DNA of 64,000 nt from CAYZZU01 sp964483105 (GTDB taxonomy: Bacteria; CG2-30-53-67). Under the pieces are notes generated by a model that did no database searches, had not been told where the DNA came from, and saw only the letters and a program-made list of their open reading frames with translations. The DNA lies in contig CAYZZU010000013.1 in NCBI GenBank assembly GCA_964483105.1, positions 1-64,000 on the forward strand, given 5' to 3'. Of the stretch, positions 33,545-42,867 are shown piece by piece. Numbering within the stretch: position 1 is the first letter of the stretch; each line of letters begins with the position of its first letter. The translations under genes and the position numbers were made by a program.

Positions 33545-34420
33545 TTACTCACGATCCGTGTCGATATCCCGATACCGGACCGAAGTTCGATATCCTCGTT
33601 CTTCAAGATGTTTCTTCACAACATCCGAGATCACCACGGAGCGGTGGCGACCACCGGTACAACCAATCCCGAGGGTCAGGTAGGACTTCCCTTCCCGGAT
33701 ATACCTGGGGACCAGAAAATCCACCAATCCGTACAGACGATCCAGGTATTCCCGCGTTTCATCACGATCCAACACATACCGGATCACGTCCGGATCTTTT
33801 CCGGTCCGTCCCCGGAGGCGGTCGACAAAGTAAGGGTTCTGGAGAAACCGGACGTCCAGGACCATATCCGCCTCGGTGGGGATTCCGTATTTGAAACCAA
33901 AGGCGACCAGGGAAATGGACATTTCCACGCCTTTCTCGGATGGCGTGAAGTGTTCCCTCAGCAGTTCCCTGAGATCATGAACGTTAAAATCCGATGTATC
34001 AATGACCATATCCGCGCTCTCTTTCACATCCGAAAGAATTTCGCGTTCCAGACTCAATCCTTCCCGTACGGAGGATTCGGACAGAGGGTGTCTTCTCCTG
34101 GTTTCATGAAACCGGTGAACCAGAACCTCGTCCGATGCATCCAGAAAGAGGACCCTGCAGTTCGCACCACGTTCCTGGATCACGGCAAGAACCTCGTGGT
34201 AAGGTTTCAGGAACTTTTTCTCGCGGATATCCACAACCAAGGCCACCCTTTCGATCTCGTTGCCCCGCTGAGTACACAGTTCAAGGAATTTCGGGATCAA
34301 GGTCATCGGGAGGTTGTCCACGCAGAAAAACCCCATGTCCTCAAACTGGTGGATTGTCGTGCTTTTCCCTGAACCGGAGATCCCGCTGATGATCACCAGG
34401 TCCAGATTCCGTTTCTTCAT
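33545..34420 (-). CDS. rapZ: RNase adaptor/nucleotide-binding protein RapZ
   Basis: 291 aa. Walker A GISGSGKST near the N-terminus and the C-terminal GIGCTGGRHRSV block identify RapZ/YvcJ. In enterobacteria it controls amino-sugar synthesis through RNase E and small RNAs; in other groups it binds nucleotides with unclear targets. It overlaps the end of hprK by about 80 bases, as is usual for hprK-rapZ neighbours. Confidence 0.93.
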   Translation of the reverse strand: MKKRNLDLVIISGISGSGKSTTIHQFEDMGFFCVDNLPMTLIPKFLELCTQRGNEIERVALVVDIREKKFLKPYHEVLAVIQERGANCRVLFLDASDEVLVHRFHETRRRHPLSESSVREGLSLEREILSDVKESADMVIDTSDFNVHDLRELLREHFTPSEKGVEMSISLVAFGFKYGIPTEADMVLDVRFLQNPYFVDRLRGRTGKDPDVIRYVLDRDETREYLDRLYGLVDFLVPRYIREGKSYLTLGIGCTGGRHRSVVISDVVKKHLEERGYRTSVRYRDIDTDRE

Positions 34421-35363
34421 CCTTTTCCTGAATCCTCCGCAGTACCCGTTTTTCAAAACGATGTGCGGGTGAATAACCGGTCATCTTCAGAAGATGGTTC
34501 CTGGCCGCCACTTCAATAATCAGGGCCATATTCCGTCCGGGGGTCACCGGCATACGCAATAACGGCTTTACAACATCCAGGATTTTGTAAGTCCGTTCAT
34601 CCAGCCCCAAACGGTCGATCGGACCTTCGGATTTCCACTCCACCAGTTCGACGATCAGCTCGATCTCGTTTTCCTTCTGAATGGAGGAAATCCCGTAGAG
34701 ATCCTGAATATTAATAATCCCCAACCCACGGATCTCCATGTGTTGGCGGGTGAGATCCGGGCTGCTTCCCACCAGCACATCAGGAGGCTTCTGTTTAATC
34801 ACCACCACATCATCGGCCACCAGCCTGTGTCCCCTGTCGATCAGATCCAGAGCACACTCACTCTTTCCGATCCCGCTTTTTCCAAAAATCAGGATCCCGA
34901 CACCATAGACATCAACAAGCACCCCGGAACGTGTAATCGTACGGGCCAACGCCTCCTCCAGGTAGGAGGTAATTCTCTTGATGCAGCGGGAACTGTAATA
35001 GGGGGAACGGAAAAGGGGAATCTTCCTGGTGTTGCACATCCGGATCAGTGACTCCGGCGTCTCCAACCCTTTGGTGACGATAAAACAGGGAACCTGGTTT
35101 TCTCCGAACCGGTTCAGGCGATCGATCCGGTCTTCCTCGGAGAGTGTGAAGAGGTAGCTGATCTCCGTCTCACCCAGAAATTGGATCTTGGCGGAATCAA
35201 TATGGGCGGTAAAACCGGCCAGCGCCAGACTCGATTTCTGAATCCTCGGTTTCCGGATCAGATTGCCGAATCCGTTCCCTCCCGCAATCAGCTCCAACTG
35301 CAGCTTGTCCCGATTGGCACGAAAAAGTTCCTCAACCGTGATCTCAGGCATTTTCGTATCCAC
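34341..35363 (-). CDS. hprK: HPr kinase/phosphorylase
   Basis: 340 aa. Walker A is GKSGIGKSECALDLIDRGH, followed by LVADDVV and the C-terminal signature IEVAARNHLLK. Adds or removes phosphate on Ser-46 of HPr, tying PTS to energy state. Firmicute-type output through CcpA is not expected here; in proteobacteria HprK goes with ptsN/rpoN-type control, matching this neighbourhood. The C-terminal 30 residues overlap rapZ and may be partly an extended end. Confidence 0.96.
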   Translation of the reverse strand: MDTKMPEITVEELFRANRDKLQLELIAGGNGFGNLIRKPRIQKSSLALAGFTAHIDSAKIQFLGETEISYLFTLSEEDRIDRLNRFGENQVPCFIVTKGLETPESLIRMCNTRKIPLFRSPYYSSRCIKRITSYLEEALARTITRSGVLVDVYGVGILIFGKSGIGKSECALDLIDRGHRLVADDVVVIKQKPPDVLVGSSPDLTRQHMEIRGLGIINIQDLYGISSIQKENEIELIVELVEWKSEGPIDRLGLDERTYKILDVVKPLLRMPVTPGRNMALIIEVAARNHLLKMTGYSPAHRFEKRVLRRIQEKDEETESGPGDHQRDLRFREKHDNPPV

Positions 35364-35449
35364 AATAAGGACCCCGCTGAAAACCGATCAGCGCGCAAGG
35401 ACAGGCTCCGGAGGATTCAAGCATATCAAACAGACGCGGATAAACACAA

Positions 35450-35917
35450 TCAGGACCCGTACTGGTCATCCTCCTGGCAAATCCGGGAATAAATCTCCTC
35501 CCCGTTCCGGGACTGCATCAAGCGTTCACGGAAATTTCGACTCTTCAGAATTCTGGAGATCCTCGCCAGCGCCTTTAAATGATCGCCCGGAGAATCTTCC
35601 GGAGCAATCAAAACGAAAAAGATGTGAACCGGCTTTGCATCCATCGAGTCAAAATCAATTCCTCGTCTGGAGAGACCGAATGCCAGGACAAGACGGTCAA
35701 GGTCCTTCAGTTTTCCGTGGGGAATGGCAATCCCGTCACCGATTCCCGTACTTCCCAGGGCTTCCCGTGCAAGGATCACCTCCATGAACTCGTTTTGATC
35801 CGATATTTTCTTGTGTTCATAAAGAAGCGCGGCAAACTCGTTAAGAACCTCTTGTTTGTTGCTCCCTTTCAGATCGGAAAGGACAAGATCGGGGTCCAGA
35901 ATATCCGTAAGCTTCAT
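35450..35917 (-). CDS. ptsN: Nitrogen PTS EIIA (PtsN)
   Basis: 155 aa from the ATG at 35917 (AGAGGG upstream). The phosphorylated His lies in GIGDGIAIPHGKLKDLDR. EIIA-Ntr is a regulatory, non-transport PTS protein that influences potassium, nitrogen and sigma-factor functions; it is typically encoded next to rpoN and hpf, as here. Confidence 0.94.
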   Translation of the reverse strand: MKLTDILDPDLVLSDLKGSNKQEVLNEFAALLYEHKKISDQNEFMEVILAREALGSTGIGDGIAIPHGKLKDLDRLVLAFGLSRRGIDFDSMDAKPVHIFFVLIAPEDSPGDHLKALARISRILKSRNFRERLMQSRNGEEIYSRICQEDDQYGS

Positions 35918-35974
35918 CGATACCCTCTTTTCAGTCCCACAAAGCAAGGAGTTTCAGAGTCAGGATATGGATCA

Positions 35975-36532
35975 TTACTCGTAAACCGGTTCGATCAGCC
36001 CGAGATTCCCGTCCTTTCTCCGGTAAAGGACATGAACCTCTTCGGAAGCCGAATCGGTATAAACGATGAAGTCCTTCTCCAGAAGATCCATCTGCATGGC
36101 GGCTTCATCCACGGACATCGGCTTGACGGCATACTTCCTGGCCCGGATGATTTTCGGTTTTCCACCCGTCGTTCCGATACCCTCTTCCGCCGGAGCTTCT
36201 TCATGAACCGACACGGAGGATTCATCGTTCCATCCGGATTTCCCCTTGCCGCTCCAATGTTTGGATTTGAACTTTTTGTAACGCTGCCGAATCCTTTCGA
36301 TTGCGCGATCCAGCGATTGATACATATCCTTGGTTTCCTCCGCCGCTTGAAAGACGTTCCCATCCACATGACAGGTCACTTCCGCCGTGTGCCGGTATTT
36401 CTCTACACAAAGAGTAACCTGGATATCCGATTCCTTGTTGAAATGACGTTGAAGTTTTTTCAGCTCTTTTTCAATATGCCCCCGAAGACCTTCGGTCAGT
36501 TCCATATGTCTTGCGGTAATACTGAACTGCAT
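35975..36532 (-). CDS. hpf: Long-form ribosome hibernation promoting factor
   Basis: 185 aa from the ATG at 36532 (GGGGAAGAGG upstream). The N-terminal S30AE domain (QFSITARHMELTEGLRGHIE) is followed by a charged linker and the C-terminal dimerisation domain (KYAVKPMSVDEAAMQMDLLE then DFIVYTDS). The long form makes 100S dimers alone. First gene after the rpoN terminator. Confidence 0.95.
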   Translation of the reverse strand: MQFSITARHMELTEGLRGHIEKELKKLQRHFNKESDIQVTLCVEKYRHTAEVTCHVDGNVFQAAEETKDMYQSLDRAIERIRQRYKKFKSKHWSGKGKSGWNDESSVSVHEEAPAEEGIGTTGGKPKIIRARKYAVKPMSVDEAAMQMDLLEKDFIVYTDSASEEVHVLYRRKDGNLGLIEPVYE

Positions 36533-36639
36533 GGCCTCTTCCCCCTTGTAAAAAAACAACCATCCAACCGAATCCCGCTCTTGCTTCTCGTTTCATCCGG
36601 CTCCGTCCATACAGACCTTCTTCTTACGTATCTTACATC

Positions 36640-36665
36640 AAAAAAACCGGTATTGCGAATGCCGG
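36640..36665 (-). terminator. Rho-independent terminator after rpoN
   Basis: On the minus strand CCGGCATT-CGC-AATACCGG (one mismatch) followed by seven T residues, about 100 bases after the rpoN stop. Confidence 0.8.
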
Positions 36666-36768
36666 AATTTGAAAACATGACAACACGATGGAATAAAACC
36701 TTGCAGGAAGATACCCAACGAAAGACGTATTGATCCATCCAAAGATAGGGGATTCGCAACGGATCCAC

Positions 36769-38193
36769 TCATCGAACCATCCGTCTTCTTTCTGTCGTAG
36801 AGAGGATATTCTGTTCAATCCGGTATTTCGTGACCGTCCGCCTCGCAATATGGATACCTTGATTCCTCAGGATTTCGACGATTTTCTGATCGCTCAGCGG
36901 CTTTTTGTGATCTTCTTCCATGATCAGCTTGCGAATCCTCTCCTGAACACTGATCGAAGAGACCGTCCCTGATCGTGAGCGAAGTCCGCTGCAAAAGAAA
37001 TATTTCAGTTCCAGAATGCCATGCGGGGTGTGAACATATTTGTTGGTGGTCACCCGGCTGATTGTCGATTCATGCATACCGATATCCTCGGCAACATCCC
37101 GGAGCACCATCGGTTTCAGACGGGACGGTCCTTTCTCAAAAAAATCCCGCTGGAATTTCAGGATGCTCTCCATGGTCCGGTAAATCGTCTTCTGCCGCTG
37201 CTCAATGCTCCGGATCAACCAGAGAGCGGACTTGAATTTCCCCTCCACGTATTCCGCGGTCTTCCCGTTCAGGTTGTTCCGGTTTTGAAGCATTCTTCGA
37301 TAAAAGGGCGAAACCTTCAGGCGGGGCAACCCTTCGTCGTTCAGAAGAATCACAAAATCGTTGCCATCCCGGATGACATAGATATCGGGAATAATATAGA
37401 TCGGCTCTTCCCCGCCGAAGGAACGGCCCGGTTTGGGTTCAAGATTCTCAATGACACCGGCTGCCATTTCCACGTCCTGAATCGGAACATTCAGCTTTTT
37501 CGCAATCCCCCCAAAGTCTCTCGTCTGCAGAAGGGGAAGGTACTCACGAAGGATTGTCTTGATGAATGCATGGTCCACTTCGAGCTGGTCCACCTGCAAA
37601 AGGAGACATTCAACAATATCCCGGGCCGCTACGCCGGGGGGATCAAAATTCTGAACCAGAGCAAGGGCCCGTGCGGCCTTTTCCTCGGAATACCCTGTAA
37701 TCTCCGCAAGTTCCTGGAGTGTGACGCGAAGGTATCCATCTCCATCCAGGTTCCCGATGATATTCTCGGCGATGGTGCGGGTTTCCTCATCACAACGGGA
37801 GAGATTCAGCTGCCAGATCAAATGCTCGCTTAACGAAGGCTTTCGGGTCAGGGTGTTTTCATAGGAAGGAACTTCATCATTCCCGGCATAGGGTTCATAG
37901 GCGGAGTAGCCCGAATCCATGGAGTCGTTCAGATACTGTTTCCAGTCGAAGTCTTCTTCCCGATCGGTTTTCTTTTCCGGGCCTTCGGCCCCGCTCTCCT
38001 CATAGAGCCTCTTCTCTTCCGGGGTCGTTTCCGGGGCCTCTTCCTCAAGCACCGGATTTTCCACCAGTTCCTGATGGATATTCTGTATCAATTCCAATTT
38101 GGAAAGTTGAAGGAGCTTTATGGCCTGTTGAAGCTGAGGGGTCATGACCAGCTTCTGGGTGAGTTTCAAATTGAGGCGAGTATCCAACTGCAT
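36769..38193 (-). CDS. rpoN: RNA polymerase sigma-54 factor
   Basis: 474 aa. The Gln/Leu-rich activator-interacting N-terminus (TPQLQQAIKLLQLSKLEL), an acidic region II, the core-binding region and the RpoN box ARRTVTKYR are all present. It would drive the sigma-54 promoters found at 17902 and 53383. Ends the lptC-lptA-lptB-rpoN run and is followed by a terminator. Confidence 0.98.
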   Translation of the reverse strand: MQLDTRLNLKLTQKLVMTPQLQQAIKLLQLSKLELIQNIHQELVENPVLEEEAPETTPEEKRLYEESGAEGPEKKTDREEDFDWKQYLNDSMDSGYSAYEPYAGNDEVPSYENTLTRKPSLSEHLIWQLNLSRCDEETRTIAENIIGNLDGDGYLRVTLQELAEITGYSEEKAARALALVQNFDPPGVAARDIVECLLLQVDQLEVDHAFIKTILREYLPLLQTRDFGGIAKKLNVPIQDVEMAAGVIENLEPKPGRSFGGEEPIYIIPDIYVIRDGNDFVILLNDEGLPRLKVSPFYRRMLQNRNNLNGKTAEYVEGKFKSALWLIRSIEQRQKTIYRTMESILKFQRDFFEKGPSRLKPMVLRDVAEDIGMHESTISRVTTNKYVHTPHGILELKYFFCSGLRSRSGTVSSISVQERIRKLIMEEDHKKPLSDQKIVEILRNQGIHIARRTVTKYRIEQNILSTTERRRMVR

Positions 38194-38248
38194 GGTTTTG
38201 CCGCTTTTCCTTCAACAAGTTGACAGTAAGCTGAGAAAATCTCTCTGG

Positions 38249-39001
38249 TTATGAAATTTCAAAATCATGCCCGAGATAGTGGTCGCGGACCACGGGATCC
38301 TCCATTACGCTTTCGGGAGAACCGCTCATCTGTAGTTCTCCATCGATCATTATATACAACCTGTCTGCAATTTTCAACATCTCTCTGGCGTTGTGGTCCG
38401 TAATCAACACGCCAATCCCTTTTGCTTTCAAGGTGTTGATCATCCCCTGGATCTCTTTCACAGCGATCGGGTCGATCCCGGCAAAGGGTTCATCCAGGAG
38501 AATAAAGACCGGAGAGATCACCAGGGCACGGGCGATCTCCACTCTTCTTCTCTCCCCTCCGGAAAGGGTGTAGGCCTTCTGCTTCCGGATGGAGACAATA
38601 CCGAAATCCCGTAACAGGGTCTCCAGACGTGCGGACCGCTCCGCGGAGGAAAGAGGGAGGTTCTCCAGAACCGCCTCGAGATTCTGTTCAACAGTCAGTT
38701 TCTGGAAAACAGACGCCTCCTGGGGAAGATAACTGATTCCCTTTCTCGCCCGCCGCACCATCGGTTCGTGGGTAATCTCTTCTTCGCCCAGGAAAACCTT
38801 CCCCTCGTCCACCGGTATCAATCCTACGACCATATAGAAAGTGGTTGTTTTCCCCGCCCCGTTGGGTCCGAGCAGACCGACGATCTCCCCTGCTTCGACC
38901 TCGAGGGTTACCCCGCGAACCGCATCGATCCCATTATACCGTTTCGTCAATCCGGTCGCTCTCAGTACCCGTCCCTGTGTCCTGTTTCGGCCCACGTTCA
39001 A
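38249..39001 (-). CDS. lptB: LPS export ABC transporter ATPase LptB
   Basis: 250 aa. Walker A GPNGAGKTTT, signature LSGGERRRVEIARAL, Walker B VFILLDEPFAGIDP and the switch His in ITDHNAREM. Energises lipopolysaccharide extraction by LptFG. The frame begins with a TTG at 39001 (AGGGGAAG upstream) overlapping the lptA stop; a GTG at 38995 is an alternative. Confidence 0.96.
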   Translation of the reverse strand: MNVGRNRTQGRVLRATGLTKRYNGIDAVRGVTLEVEAGEIVGLLGPNGAGKTTTFYMVVGLIPVDEGKVFLGEEEITHEPMVRRARKGISYLPQEASVFQKLTVEQNLEAVLENLPLSSAERSARLETLLRDFGIVSIRKQKAYTLSGGERRRVEIARALVISPVFILLDEPFAGIDPIAVKEIQGMINTLKAKGIGVLITDHNAREMLKIADRLYIMIDGELQMSGSPESVMEDPVVRDHYLGHDFEIS

Positions 39002-39507
39002 TTTTCTTCCCCAGGTGTGGATTTCCTCTCCTCCGGGTAGAATAGAAATTTGGGCCGTTCCACTGTGTTTCCCTCCACTTCCGCCCGGTTCTCATCCAGA
39101 TAAACCCGGATCAGAGGCCCGAAGACGGTATTTTTCCCGTCGGAAACCCTGGCATGACCGGTAAGGATCAACAGTTCACCCTGTTTAAGATACTCCACTT
39201 GATCCGCAACCGAGGTTTGTGACCCCTGGATCACGCGGACATGTCCCCTGGCGACAATCCGTTCTACATCTTCTCCCCCGTTTTTGGGATAGGTATCCAC
39301 ACGGTCGGCGTGAAGCACCATCTCCCCACGGACCACTTTCACATGGTCCAGAAAGGTAATCACTCCCTCCTTGAAGTTACCTTCCATCCGGTCCGAAGTG
39401 ATCGTAACCGGAAGGCAGGTCTTCTCACGACTTCCCTCCTGGGCCATCACCGGGAAAGAAAGCTGAAACAGGATCAGCAGGAACGGCAGCAAGGGTACCC
39501 ACCTCAT
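38998..39507 (-). CDS. lptA: LPS transport periplasmic protein LptA
   Basis: 169 aa from the ATG at 39507, which gives a clean signal peptide (RWVPLLPFLLILFQLSFPVM AQ). The OstA-like beta-jellyroll repeats follow (ITSDRMEGNFKEGVITFLDH VKVVRG, ADQVEYLKQGELLILTGHAR). A GTG at 39528 overlapping the lptC stop is another possible start. Bridges lipopolysaccharide from inner to outer membrane. Confidence 0.9.
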   Translation of the reverse strand: MRWVPLLPFLLILFQLSFPVMAQEGSREKTCLPVTITSDRMEGNFKEGVITFLDHVKVVRGEMVLHADRVDTYPKNGGEDVERIVARGHVRVIQGSQTSVADQVEYLKQGELLILTGHARVSDGKNTVFGPLIRVYLDENRAEVEGNTVERPKFLFYPEERKSTPGEEN

Positions 39508-39520
39508 CCCGGAAGATGCA

Positions 39521-40120
39521 TTACTCACGCGCAGCCCCCCCGGTTCGCGACACGGGGAAAAGGACGGCCCGCACCCCCTTCTCCACGAGAAGTTCTTCTC
39601 CATTCGTCCGGAAAGACATTCTTCCTCCCCTCACCTCATACTGTGACGCAATCAGCCGCACCGGTTGATCCGAAAAAATAAGATTCTTCGCCACATTCCA
39701 CGTCAACCGCTCCGTAAACAGCGTATATCCGGTCTCGGTCACGACCCGGACGTCACCGGAAAGCACAACACGCCTTTCTTTCTCATAATAGTCCCCCGAA
39801 CGGCCGGATAACCGGACGACTCCTCCTTCCTTCAGGATGTATTCCATCCTGACCCGGTCCATATGGATCCTGGAACCTGTCAGGAACCGTTCCGCCCGAT
39901 CCGCCCGGATTTCCCACTTGCGCATCTCCTGTTCCCGTTCCGTGTAATGAAAATTTGTAATGGCGATCTCCGCTTTCGTGTCCAGAATCTTCCGGATCGT
40001 CTGTGCTGTTTTTTTCACCCTGTTCTCACCTGTCCGGAAAAAATAAAGCGGAACTCCTACAAGAAAGAGGAGCAGAAGAATCACGAAAGGATTGAACGTT
40101 TTCCTTGATAAACCAGGCAC
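39521..40120 (-). CDS. lptC: LPS export protein LptC
   Basis: 199 aa from a GTG at 40120 that has GAGGT five bases upstream; the frame is open to 40213 but has no better site. A single N-terminal membrane helix (FVILLLLFLVGVPLYFF) and a periplasmic OstA-fold domain (NFHYTEREQEMRKWEIRADR, LSGDVRVVTETGYTLFTERL) are as expected. Together with lptA and lptB it shows an LPS-bearing outer membrane. Confidence 0.88.
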   Translation of the reverse strand: MPGLSRKTFNPFVILLLLFLVGVPLYFFRTGENRVKKTAQTIRKILDTKAEIAITNFHYTEREQEMRKWEIRADRAERFLTGSRIHMDRVRMEYILKEGGVVRLSGRSGDYYEKERRVVLSGDVRVVTETGYTLFTERLTWNVAKNLIFSDQPVRLIASQYEVRGGRMSFRTNGEELLVEKGVRAVLFPVSRTGGAARE

Positions 40121-40209
40121 CGAACACCTCAGATGCGGAAAAGTATACCACAACCGATGTGTCCCCTCAACCTCCATCCCTCTGAATGGCGGAGACAAAA
40201 CACACCGAC

Positions 40210-40968
40210 TCAATCACCGCCTTTCCTATGATCCCGCAGGAGGAAGGAGATCCGTCTCAAAGCCTTCCGCACTTCCACACCGGTCATGGACCGGGATACC
40301 CTGAAATTCCCCGCGGAATCCAGGTTCATCACACCCGCTTCAACCACCCGACGGATCGCGGAATACCGGAGGTGCTCACGGGGAAGATCCGCCGGCATTC
40401 CCGCGGGAAGCGGATGGGATCTCTCCCGCACCTTCCGCTCCCGAAGGATTGTATCGAACACCTGCGCCACTTCGCCACGGGTGACCGGAAGATCCGGCCG
40501 AAACCTGTGATCAGGAAACACCGCCATCCAGCCAAGCCGGACCACAGGCAGGATCCAGTCTCTCCCCCAGTGACCGTCAATATCCACCACGATAGGAGGA
40601 TCGGAGGCAGCGGAGAACCGCTGCGCCGGTAATTCTCTCATCAGCAGAACGGCAAATCCGGCGCGTGTCAGCTGAGCGGCATCGCCTCCGGGGATCATCC
40701 CGGAGGGGAGTCTTTCCGGCGCGGTCACCATCTCCGGCGGCCGGATCACCGACTCAGTCGACGAAGGATGGATCGGGATACAAGCGAAAAAGGCAAGCAA
40801 GACCCCCGCTCCCAGAACCAACGCGACAAACCTCCTCCAGAGGTTTTCCCGGATTCTCTTCATCATCGCCCATCCAATGAAGAGAAACATCCACGACCCG
40901 GCGCGCCATCCCTCCATCAACGATCGCCCGCGGGCGGGAAAGCGCGTTACAGGGGATTGTCCCTCCAT
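40210..40968 (-). CDS. SLH-domain envelope protein
   Basis: 252 aa. The ATG at 40968 has an excellent site (GGGGAGG) and gives two hydrophobic N-terminal stretches; a start at 40866 would give one signal-like helix ending LLAFFAC, a poor lipobox. Two S-layer-homology-like repeats are seen at about 125-235 (DIDGHWGRDWILPVVRLGWM then FPDHRFRPDLPVTRGEVAQV; and RYSAIRRVVEAGVMNLDSAG). SLH modules bind cell-wall polymers or act in outer-membrane assembly. The gene sits between a glycosyltransferase and lptC. Confidence 0.72.
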   Translation of the reverse strand: MEGQSPVTRFPARGRSLMEGWRAGSWMFLFIGWAMMKRIRENLWRRFVALVLGAGVLLAFFACIPIHPSSTESVIRPPEMVTAPERLPSGMIPGGDAAQLTRAGFAVLLMRELPAQRFSAASDPPIVVDIDGHWGRDWILPVVRLGWMAVFPDHRFRPDLPVTRGEVAQVFDTILRERKVRERSHPLPAGMPADLPREHLRYSAIRRVVEAGVMNLDSAGNFRVSRSMTGVEVRKALRRISFLLRDHRKGGD

Positions 40969-40989
40969 GGTCCTCCCCTCCGTTCGGTC

Positions 40990-42867
40990 CTATTCTCCAT
41001 GATCGGAAAGTCGGGGCTTCTTCCCGGTATGGGACACCCGGGGAGAGCCCCCCTCCGCCCGGTTGAGAACGGCTAATCTTTGTTTTGCCTTCCGATGGAG
41101 CGGTTGCAACCTGAGAACCTTTCGATAACAGCTCTCAGCACGGGAGGAATCCCCCATCGTCTCATAGGCCTCCCCGAGCAGATAAAACGCCTCTCCGGAA
41201 TCCGGATGATAGCGGAGAAAGGTATGAAGGGAGGAAATCGCCTTTCCGGGCACCCCCTTTTTCAGATAGGCCTCGCCAAGATTGAAATAGACGGTAGCAT
41301 ACCCCGGAGCCATCCACAAGATCTTCTCCCAGACGGATATGGCCTGATCGACCAGCCCCTCCGAAAAATAAGATGAGCCTAAATTGTTCCAGGCATCGAG
41401 ATTCTCCGGGTTGAGGTCAACAGCCGCTTTATAATGATTCACGGCCTGGTCGATCCGGCCCGTCGATCCATAGGCCAGGCCGATGTTATAATGGATCTCG
41501 GAGAGGTCCTCGGGTCTGAATGCAACCGAATTCCGTCCTTCCTTCAATATGGTCTGGAACTGTTCGATGGCCCGATCAAACGCTCCCGCCCGGATCAATA
41601 CGTTTCCAAGATTGTTGTGAATCTCCCAATTGTTTTCGGTCACTTCCAGGGTATGCCGGTAGAGAGTTCGACTGTTCTTCCAATACCCTGTCTGTTTCCA
41701 GGTTAAACCGGCGCAGAAGGCAATGACCAGAACACTTCCCCCGATCGAGATCCACGAAGAATGGAAGCGGCTTCTCAGGAGGTCCGAGATTCCCCACACT
41801 GCAACGATGAAAAAACCGATTGAGGGGAAATAAGTATAACGGTCCGCCATGGCCTGATGCCCCACCTGGATCAGACCGATCACCGGCACGAGGGTTCCGA
41901 AAAACCAGAACCACCCCACAGTAAAATAGGGAACCCTCCTCCGGAAACGCAGCGCCCCGAGACAGATCAGGAACAACAGAAGACCCGCCCCGGCCACTTG
42001 CCATACGCTCCATCCCTTTCCCGTCGCGAGATAAGGGTGGGGATAGAAAACCGCCAGGTCGGAGGGCCACATCAGTTTCAACAGATAACGGACATAAGAA
42101 ACCAGCGCGTTTCCCAGACGAATCGCCGGAGGCACATCAACGGACCGGGCCACGGCCCCGGCCGAACGCTGCACCAGGAAGGTAATGATGCTTGAAACAA
42201 TGGATAAGGTAAAAAGGGGGATCTTTTCCGAAATGAACCGAAGTTCCGATTCCTCGCGCTTGAGAGGCCAATAGTCCAGGAGGAGCAGAACAAAGGGAAG
42301 GGTAACCAGCATCGGTTTGGAGAGTAACCCCAGTGTAAACAGAAAGACGACGGGAAGAAAACGGATGAACCCCGGACTGTCGGCGTAACGCAGATAGGCC
42401 CAGATCGTGAGCAGCCCGAAAAAGGAGCTCAAGACATCCTTTCGTTCCGCCACCCAGGCCACCGATTCCACGTGAAGGGGATGTAAGGCGAAGAGGGCGG
42501 CCACCAGCACGCTTCTTCCAAAAGCACCGGTCATTCTCATCAACAGAACGAAAAGAAGGAGGGTATTCGCGAGATGAAACAGGAGACTGACCAGATGATG
42601 ACCGGCAGGATTCCGGCCGAAGATCTCGATATCGAGCATGTGCGAGATCCAGGTCAAAGGATGCCAGTTCGCGGCATAACCGGAGGTCCAGGCCCACCGG
42701 ATCCCCTCCAAATTCAGACCATGGAGAACCATGGGGTTTTCCGTAACGTACTGGTTATCATCCAGCGTGATAAATCCCGCAGAAAGCACCCGCTCGTAGG
42801 CGAGGGCTGTCACGAAAAGGAGGAAAAGAAGAATCAGGAGATGGGGCCGGATACGTTCTGGAATCAT
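40990..42867 (-). CDS. TMTC-like membrane O-mannosyltransferase with TPR tail
   Basis: 625 aa. About ten membrane helices (residues 1-400) with GT-C type features: an early acidic motif FITLDDNQYV and the conserved HPLHVESVAWVAERKDVLSS block, as in TMTC/PMT-like proteins. At least four TPRs follow (ENNWEIHNNLGNVLIRAGAF, EIHYNIGLAYGSTGRIDQAV, LDAWNNLGSSYFSEGLVDQA, YATVYFNLGEAYLKKGVPGK). Probably transfers sugar from a lipid carrier to exported proteins. Overlaps the upstream ASKHA gene by ATGA. Confidence 0.83.
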   Translation of the reverse strand: MIPERIRPHLLILLFLLFVTALAYERVLSAGFITLDDNQYVTENPMVLHGLNLEGIRWAWTSGYAANWHPLTWISHMLDIEIFGRNPAGHHLVSLLFHLANTLLLFVLLMRMTGAFGRSVLVAALFALHPLHVESVAWVAERKDVLSSFFGLLTIWAYLRYADSPGFIRFLPVVFLFTLGLLSKPMLVTLPFVLLLLDYWPLKREESELRFISEKIPLFTLSIVSSIITFLVQRSAGAVARSVDVPPAIRLGNALVSYVRYLLKLMWPSDLAVFYPHPYLATGKGWSVWQVAGAGLLLFLICLGALRFRRRVPYFTVGWFWFFGTLVPVIGLIQVGHQAMADRYTYFPSIGFFIVAVWGISDLLRSRFHSSWISIGGSVLVIAFCAGLTWKQTGYWKNSRTLYRHTLEVTENNWEIHNNLGNVLIRAGAFDRAIEQFQTILKEGRNSVAFRPEDLSEIHYNIGLAYGSTGRIDQAVNHYKAAVDLNPENLDAWNNLGSSYFSEGLVDQAISVWEKILWMAPGYATVYFNLGEAYLKKGVPGKAISSLHTFLRYHPDSGEAFYLLGEAYETMGDSSRAESCYRKVLRLQPLHRKAKQRLAVLNRAEGGSPRVSHTGKKPRLSDHGE

